Shown piece after piece: positions 58,286-64,000 of a stretch of DNA of 64,000 nt. A model generated the notes under the pieces. It saw only the letters and a program-made list of their open reading frames with translations, was not told the DNA's origin and made no database searches. Both the position numbers and the translations under genes were made by a program. This DNA is from Rhodococcus sp. 1168 (GTDB lineage Bacteria; Actinomycetota; Actinomycetes; Mycobacteriales; Mycobacteriaceae). Numbering within the stretch: the first letter of the stretch is position 1; each line of letters opens with the position of its first letter. Location of the stretch: NCBI RefSeq assembly GCF_002091955.1, contig NZ_MKKY01000055.1, forward strand, positions 1 through 64,000, written 5' to 3'.

Positions 58286-58558
58286 TGGACGCATGCGAGA
58301 TCGACTGACCGCAATCGCACCGTGGCTCTAGAACGCGGTGGTCATACTATCGGGGACCTGCCAACCCGTTCGGTTCGAGTCAAACTCGAAAAGGTGACTT
58401 GCTAGTCATCGTGAAAATGAGCTTGCCTCTCGAATGCAGGGGCCGTTACGCGTCGAGGATCTCCAACGGAATGTCCGTCCGCTCACGACTTGCTGATCCG
58501 CCTATCATTTGGTCGGCGAGCGAGTTCGTTTACGGTTGCCGCGACATTACCTTGATCT

Positions 58559-59803
58559 TTAAGGCTCGACGAGTTGGTCATCCGCCGGATTCTGTCGCTG
58601 AGACTTGCGCGCCCGCCTTTCCGACCAAGACTCGGTACTCCGCTGTACCGCTTCCGCTGCTTTGCCGACTGTCTGCACGCCTGTATCGACTGCGCTGTCG
58701 CCGGCAGCTTTCAATGCACGCAGTGCATCGAGCACCCCCGGGTTCGTCGGCTCGTTCCAACGGGCGACCTGCAGTGCCCGGCTTGTCACGAACGAATCGA
58801 TGTCTGCACGCAGCGGCGTGAGGTTCTTCTTGAGGCTCCGCGCTGACAGTTTTCGGTGAAATTCCGATACTCGCAACGTTCCGTACGTGCCTAGTGTGCT
58901 GCGCAAATTTGCCACTAGCACGACGTCTGCTGCTAGGTGCTCTCTCAGAGTGGCCTTTGCACTCTCCAAAACCTGCGGGATGTGGTCGTCCTCTCGAAGT
59001 TCGACTCGTTCAACCCTAATTCGCTGCCAGAGGAATAAAGACTCCTGGGCAATCAACAGAAGCTGAAGGGTCTCACCCAGGCGATCTTTCCGAACAGCCT
59101 TCTCAAGAAGGTCAGCACGATCATCCGCCGCTACGTCGACCCGCAAGTCAAGCAGCAGGCGTGTGCTGTAATTCCGCAGACGCTCGACTCCAATCTCGAG
59201 GTCGGGTCCGAGCGCGGCCACGCTGGACCAATCGGTCTCCGTCAACACAGCACCGCTATCCAGCTCACCGGTAAGGCGTTGCAGGACACGTCTGTGCCCA
59301 AACACATCACCAGTTCGCTCAGCATCGGCAAGCCTGAGAATGTCGGCGGTCGTATCTTCGATTCGATTGAGGCTCTCCTGCAGAGGCTCGATCATGGACT
59401 CGAGCGCAGAAATCACAGCAGCGGTTGCCAGTGCGATTTGTGGACCGCCAGCCAGGGACGCCGGTGAAATAGGGGTGTTGCTGGTGAACCGTCCGGTCTC
59501 CAGTGACCTCGTTACGCGTCGATAACTCACGCTCTCGCCTGGTGCAGGGGATGAGGAATCGCCTCGGATTAGGTACGACGCGGAATCAGGTGATCTCAAG
59601 ACACCGGCGCACGCCGCACGAACTCTGCGTAACGCCGATGGCGGTAGAACTGCTTCGCGGTGCGCGAGCGAGGAGTTGCCTTGCCATTCTGCGACGAACT
59701 CTGCGACGGCTGACGTCGACCCTGCCACCACAGTGCCGAATTCGTCTTCTGACACGAACACTGTGTCATCCGGGTTTTGATTCGCCGGAATCAATTCACT
59801 CAT
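58559..59803 (-). CDS. Island-flanking helical protein, paralogue of the gene at 12422
   Basis: The 414-residue protein aligns with the product of 12422-13726 over the central and C-terminal regions (DTTADILRLADAERTGDVFGH; SSVAALGPDLEIGVERLR; RLGETLQLLLIAQESLFLWQ; LTPLRADIDSFVTSRALQVARW). The N-terminal ~120 residues differ. It is mostly helical with no recognised catalytic motif. It reads inward toward the defence cluster from the right, mirroring the left copy. Function unknown. Confidence 0.7.
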   Translation of the reverse strand: MSELIPANQNPDDTVFVSEDEFGTVVAGSTSAVAEFVAEWQGNSSLAHREAVLPPSALRRVRAACAGVLRSPDSASYLIRGDSSSPAPGESVSYRRVTRSLETGRFTSNTPISPASLAGGPQIALATAAVISALESMIEPLQESLNRIEDTTADILRLADAERTGDVFGHRRVLQRLTGELDSGAVLTETDWSSVAALGPDLEIGVERLRNYSTRLLLDLRVDVAADDRADLLEKAVRKDRLGETLQLLLIAQESLFLWQRIRVERVELREDDHIPQVLESAKATLREHLAADVVLVANLRSTLGTYGTLRVSEFHRKLSARSLKKNLTPLRADIDSFVTSRALQVARWNEPTNPGVLDALRALKAAGDSAVDTGVQTVGKAAEAVQRSTESWSERRARKSQRQNPADDQLVEP

Positions 59804-59950
59804 ACCCGATATTCTGCACGAACAGCGGCGAGCTTGTCGGCCGCCCTGCTTATATTGGGCAAGCGTTAGACCTTCCGTGTCACCGGTGGTGGTCCGATCA
59901 TAAACCGCCGAGAGGGTAGCGGTGACAACAGTTCTCGTTCTTCGTCGAGT

Positions 59951-61423
59951 TTGTCGTCGGGGACCGCGCAGATCTCGGTATGGGTACGCGTTGACCTCCG
60001 CGCACCACGCTTACGCCGCGGTGTTGGCGGCGTGGACATGGACGGTCGTGCCTGCAACCACCGCGGTGAACAGTGGCGCCGCCAGGTCGCGTTGGGCGCA
60101 ACCGGGTTCGACGACGCAGGAACACCCTTGTCGTTGCGACGCCTGACTCGGTCGAGCGTCGAGATCGTCTCCGGTGTCGATTGGGGTCGGTTTGCCGCGA
60201 TCGAGCCGGAGCGCCGCATCGTGTGCTTCCCACGCGGGAGTATGCGCGGGGGAGCGGAGAAGGTGCCATCGCGCTGGCTCATGCCGACACTCGCTGCCTT
60301 GTCCGGAAGCAAGATCGGCGTCGTCGACTGGCGGAAGCAGACTGCAGACGTCGAGGCCATCGTCACCGTCGAATCGTTCGACGTCTCGACGCAAACGGTC
60401 GACCATCGCATCGGGGTCAGTGCGGCATCGGAAACTGAATGGCGACTTCGGGCATTGGCCGAGGTTTCGGCACGTGATCGGCGGGGCGCACTCGAAGACC
60501 CAATTGTCGCTACAGGAATGGGACTTCGCAGCGACAGGCTGCACGGCCGGTGCACGCGTTTCAACGGCAATGTCTCCCATACCGAGAACGCCGTGACGTT
60601 CTTCGACGCACCGGTCTCGACGAGCCGGTTCGACGACTGGGTGGCCAGTCCTTACCGTTTCTTCGTCAAGGCGGTTCTCGGTGTCGATAAGCTCGAAGAT
60701 CCCGACGATGCTGCGCAGCTCGATACGCTGACCCGTGGCAATCTGATTCACCTTTCACTCGAACGCTATGTGCAGGGAACGATCGACGGCGTCGACGCCA
60801 CACTCGACCGTCTCATCGAATTATCCGAAGAGGTGCTTGCTGGCGCCCGCGTCGATGTGCCGGGTTGGCTGCCACAACGCGAACTCGCCGAGTGGTTCGA
60901 ACTCGACCGGGCCGATCGTGCCGACGGGTGAACACCGGCGCACGTCGAGCGGGATTTCGGTGTCAAGCCTGGCGTGGTTTTGCTCGATGTGATGGGCGAG
61001 CAAATTGCGTTCGCAGGCAAGATCGATCGGATCGATCGGCACACCGATGGACGAATTCGGGTTACCGACTACAAGTCCGGCCAGGCGACGTCGTACAAGA
61101 AGCTCTCCGAATCCGAACCGACCGACGGCGGAACCAAGTTCCAGCTCCCCGTGTACGGGCTGCTGGCACTGACAACGGGAAACAACGTCACGACGCGGTA
61201 TTGGTACGTCAACCACAAGGCGAACTACGAGGTAGTCGGATATCAACTGACCGATGCTGCGATCGACGTCTTGAAGGCCGATAGCAACAAATTGCCAGAC
61301 CGTATACGCTCTTCCTCAATCCTTCGCTGGCGGGCCAGACTTGGATTTCGCTGCCGAGAGGTCTACCAGGGAGCGAAGTGCTGCGACAGAAAGGCGAACG
61401 ATTGCCTTCGAAATACGCGATAA
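59951..61423 (+). pseudogene. RecB/AddB-type PD-(D/E)XK nuclease relic
   Basis: One frame, interrupted by a single TGA at 60929-60931, encodes the C-terminal part of an AddB/RecB-like ATP-dependent nuclease: PSRWLMPTLAAL, SPYRFFVKAVLGVDKLED, GNLIHLSLERYV, and after the stop the catalytic GKIDRIDRH and VTDYKSGQATSYKKL. The helicase-like N-terminal part is missing and the first ~60 codons look out of frame. The C-terminus decays after about 61280. The complete protein would process DNA ends in recombination or defence. The relic is non-functional unless the stop is read through. Confidence 0.65.
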
Positions 61424-61527
61424 CGCTTGACGCCAACGAGTTGCGTGCAGTCTTGGTCTGCCACCCGGTCATATTCGCTAGCAGGTCACCTCGAATGGAC
61501 CCAGCAGCGATGAGGCTCGGAGGTGGG

Positions 61528-62895
61528 TCACGAGAATCGGGGCAGCTCGTCGGCAAGTCGGTACGAGCAGCCGATCTCATCGGTTGTATTGATGCCAGAA
61601 TTGATGCGGAACCACGCGATGCATGTTCGTGCGATCAGTCGAATGTCCTTGGTGAACAGGTATCCATCTGTGCAGTCGTCGAAGTGGCCGTCGTGCTGCC
61701 ACTCGTCGAGCCGCAGGCCCGCGGACGAATAGTCCGCAAGAAGCAGATGACCGAGTTCCGTCCGTGAGCGTCTGAGCATCATCACACCGTCGCTCAGGAC
61801 GACAACCTGTGCGCACACTACTTTGGCGTCGTCTCTTTCGGCGATGTAGTGACTGGGACCGAGCTCGATGATGAATCCGACCGGCTTGGCGTACATGGAT
61901 TCGATCAGCCAGGCGCTCAGCGAGTCCCACGGATCGACTGCCATACGCTGGCCATCGACGATGAAGGCATCGACAAGTGAGCCAGGTTCGACCAGCGCTT
62001 CCCAAACATCCTTCGCCCATCCGTCGTCGCCGCTGTTCTCGACACCACTCTGATCGGCCCAGATGCAGCCGAAGGTGAAGTCACTCGTTGTAACGATGCC
62101 GTCGGCATCCGAACTCTCCACGCTCCAACCCTCCAAGCGGACGCGGAGGTTGTTGACGACTACGAATCTGTTGCCTTCGTCGTCGATGTTGTAATGCCAC
62201 TCCGGGATCTGTTGCGCAGTAACAGGACTGCGTTTCACCTCGTGAGTGGATACTTCGGCGCGGTAGATATCGGACCGGACCGATCGAATCCGAGTGATCG
62301 ACCGAGACTTGCCGATCGCGTACGCGGGCTTCGCCGTCGACATAGCGGCACTGGCGGCATCGAAGCGCTGCTCGACGATCATCTGCGGCCGGCCGCTGGA
62401 CGACCGACTCGATCTCGCATCGCGATGATTGTGGTTGACGAGTGTCAGGTCGCTGTCTCGGAGTCGGGGAGGGATCTCGCCCTCGGGTTCGACCTCCACT
62501 ATCACGGTGGCGTGCATACGTGGATCGGTCCGCCGGCTCCACTCGGGCAGGTCACCGAGGCCGTCGGGCTCGTGATCGAAGAACTGTTCGTCGAACCACA
62601 CATCCGCCCGGCAGATTTCGATTCCGATGGTCGGGCACACCTTGGCGACAAGCCTCTCGACACGAAGGGCGAGACGCCCAGCGTCCCACCACTCGCAGTG
62701 GTCGGATCGGAAGACGATCCGTGAATTCCCAAGCACCGACTCATCAAGGTGCGCGTCATGTGTGTGGACGCTGTGAAGCAATGCGAGCTGAGGTTCGGCC
62801 GATAGGTCCGACAATGGATGGTCGACCTCGATCGCGATCATGAACTCGGCTCGAACGGTGGACATGCCGTTGGGCCCGAAGGATGTTTGTTCCAT
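61528..62895 (-). CDS. Hypothetical 455-aa protein
   Basis: I start at ATG 62895, preceded by AGAGGAG; the frame remains open further upstream to 63144 but that part looks non-coding. The protein has two mixed alpha/beta halves joined near residues 190-230. The second half (FVVVNNLRVRLEGWSVE; DPWDSLSAWLIESMY; VVLSDGVMMLRRSR; ITRIR earlier) has no motif that I recognise. It is acidic, with no signal peptide or membrane segment, so a cytoplasmic location is likely. TY-Chap-like chaperones of actinobacteria are one loose resemblance, not a call. Confidence 0.6.
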   Translation of the reverse strand: MEQTSFGPNGMSTVRAEFMIAIEVDHPLSDLSAEPQLALLHSVHTHDAHLDESVLGNSRIVFRSDHCEWWDAGRLALRVERLVAKVCPTIGIEICRADVWFDEQFFDHEPDGLGDLPEWSRRTDPRMHATVIVEVEPEGEIPPRLRDSDLTLVNHNHRDARSSRSSSGRPQMIVEQRFDAASAAMSTAKPAYAIGKSRSITRIRSVRSDIYRAEVSTHEVKRSPVTAQQIPEWHYNIDDEGNRFVVVNNLRVRLEGWSVESSDADGIVTTSDFTFGCIWADQSGVENSGDDGWAKDVWEALVEPGSLVDAFIVDGQRMAVDPWDSLSAWLIESMYAKPVGFIIELGPSHYIAERDDAKVVCAQVVVLSDGVMMLRRSRTELGHLLLADYSSAGLRLDEWQHDGHFDDCTDGYLFTKDIRLIARTCIAWFRINSGINTTDEIGCSYRLADELPRFS

Positions 62896-63441
62896 AGTTT
62901 CTCCTCTGAGTGGAGCGAAGGGGGCTGCCGAGAAAGTCGGCAAGAATGGCATCAAGTGGTGTGGACTACCTGCAACCTCATGTGTACACGGGGGTACCGA
63001 CAGGTCTGTCGTCAATGCTCGCAACGCGCATACGGTCCACGTGTTCGACGATCCCGCCATGACTGTTTGTCGCTGTGCGGCGTACACCCCAGTTCGGAGA
63101 TCAGCGCTGAGTGCAGTCGAACGACTCTTCTTTTCGGTCGACATCCCGTTAATTGCAAAGGCGACCTCCCTAAGTGCGGGGGCACGACGTTGTTCGTCGT
63201 CGGCGAGGAGCTCCGCTTACCTGGGGTCGACGGGATACCGAGATTGTTCGCTTGCGTGGGCAGAGAGGGGTCGTGGTTGAACCCGCGCAGATATTCCCCA
63301 TTCGATCTGGCCGGTCAAAGGTGGGCCAGCAGTCGGAAGGTCTCGGTTCATGGAACCCCTCCGACGGGTGGGTCGGTCATGTCGCGATACTAAGTTGGTA
63401 CTTGCTCTGCTAGGTTTCGCCGCTTGGGGAAGGAGTCACTC
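62896..63441. other. Divergent intergenic region
   Basis: This region lies between the minus-strand 455-residue gene and the plus-strand partial gene at 63442. Open frames here are fragmentary and I support none. It should hold two divergent promoters. Confidence 0.4.
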
Positions 63442-64000
63442 GTGGAGGACATCTCCTTCGTGCTGTCAGGCATCGAGCGTGCCATCAGCAATCAAGTCGA
63501 TGGCGGTCCCGCCCTCGCTGACCTCGACTCAGATTGGTTTGGCGAACAAGTCGTGGCGTCGAGGTCTGACCCCGCCGAGATGGCGAAGTGGGCTTCGTCC
63601 ACAGTCATCGATGACAACGTGAAAGCGCCAGTGTTCGACGAGCGGGTCTTCTCGTGGTTGCATCGTGGCGTGTCTGATGGACTCGCATTTCCCATCGGGC
63701 ATGCAGGTCTGATGCACGTTTACGGTTATTTGCTGTCGTCGGTCGAAACTCCGTACGGACTGAAGCGGAAAAGGTGGTTGACTGCCGATCTGGCGAATGC
63801 GTTCGGGCTCGAGTCGTCGTTCTTCTTTCCGCCTGCATCCTCGTTGCCGCTGATGGAACGTGTTGCGTCAGTGGTGTTACCGATTTTGACCGAACCGACT
63901 GCAGACAGTCGGACTGTTCTTGCCTTCGACGACTTCATTGATCTTCGGCGGCGTATGCGCACCGTGTACGTATGCGACCCCGTGACCAATTCGACTGCGC
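63442..64000 (+). CDS. Hypothetical protein, 5' part only
   Basis: An uninterrupted frame runs from GTG 63442, preceded by GGGGAAGGAG at good spacing, to the window end. The 186 visible residues (VEDISFVLSGIERAISN; FSWLHRGVSDGLAFPIGHAGLMHVYGYLLSSVETPYG; VLAFDDFIDLRRRMRTVYV) look like an ordinary cytoplasmic protein. No family is recognised. It continues beyond the window. Confidence 0.6.
   Translation, partial: MEDISFVLSGIERAISNQVDGGPALADLDSDWFGEQVVASRSDPAEMAKWASSTVIDDNVKAPVFDERVFSWLHRGVSDGLAFPIGHAGLMHVYGYLLSSVETPYGLKRKRWLTADLANAFGLESSFFFPPASSLPLMERVASVVLPILTEPTADSRTVLAFDDFIDLRRRMRTVYVCDPVTNSTA

Noticed and set aside
59866..60570. 234-codon minus-strand frame
   Set aside because: It is antisense to the RecB/AddB-like relic and has low-complexity Arg/Ser/Pro composition.
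1..64000. CRISPR array, tRNA, rRNA or tRNA-linked attachment site
   Set aside because: No regularly spaced direct repeats and no cloverleaf-like or rRNA sequence were noticed; the repeated pieces at 8.8-11.2 kb are gene-family remnants.

Overview
The window is high-GC actinobacterial DNA, most likely from a mycolic-acid bacterium such as Rhodococcus or Nocardia. The signs are WXG100-type secretion substrates, DUF732-like and other lipobox proteins, a YbaB/EspL-like gene, frequent GTG/TTG starts and ATGA/GTGA gene overlaps. I see no tRNA, rRNA, CRISPR array or replication gene. All identifications are by reading the sequence; no database search was run.

Left part (1-12.4 kb): an intact IS3-family element (20-1565) cuts off the 3' end of a three-gene minus-strand WXG operon. 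Next comes a plus-strand family array. One complete unit holds a small WXG-like protein, an 851-residue WXG-domain protein, a lipoprotein and a YbaB-like protein. It is followed by three more lipoprotein paralogues separated by deletion remnants of the other unit members, and by a stub of a fifth. The layout resembles a polymorphic toxin locus with stacked immunity copies. A HEAT-repeat/colicin-immunity-like gene follows on the minus strand.

Middle part (12.4-59.8 kb): a defence island, bracketed by two paralogous genes of unknown function (12422-13726 plus, 58559-59803 minus) that point inward, each with a decayed IS3 remnant on its island side. In order it contains: (1) a sigma-region-4-HTH protein, a GHKL/MORC-like ATPase and a Z1 helicase (Mza-like), followed by a ParA ATPase and a small partner; the Z1 gene is frameshifted at an 8-G run. 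(2) A SHOCT protein and an HNH nuclease gene frameshifted at a 6-C run. (3) A two-gene SF1 helicase-nuclease plus SF2 helicase operon. (4) An AT-rich reverse transcriptase-nitrilase gene with a membrane partner (DRT type 1 / UG1). (5) A GIY-YIG protein coupled to a small protein carrying a PglZ-like C-terminal domain. (6) A complete, fully coupled minus-strand BREX type 2 (Pgl) operon, pglW-pglX-pglY-pglZ-brxD-brxHI. Upstream of pglW lie broken pieces: a truncated membrane protein, a helicase N-terminus, a SIR2-like fragment and a transposase relic.

Right part (59.9-64 kb): a RecB/AddB-like nuclease relic with an in-frame stop, an unrecognised 455-residue protein, and an unrecognised gene running off the window end.

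The least described parts are the GHKL-Z1-ParA arrangement, the GIY-YIG/PglZ-tail pair beside BREX, the SF1-nuclease/SF2 pair, and the WXG/lipoprotein family array.
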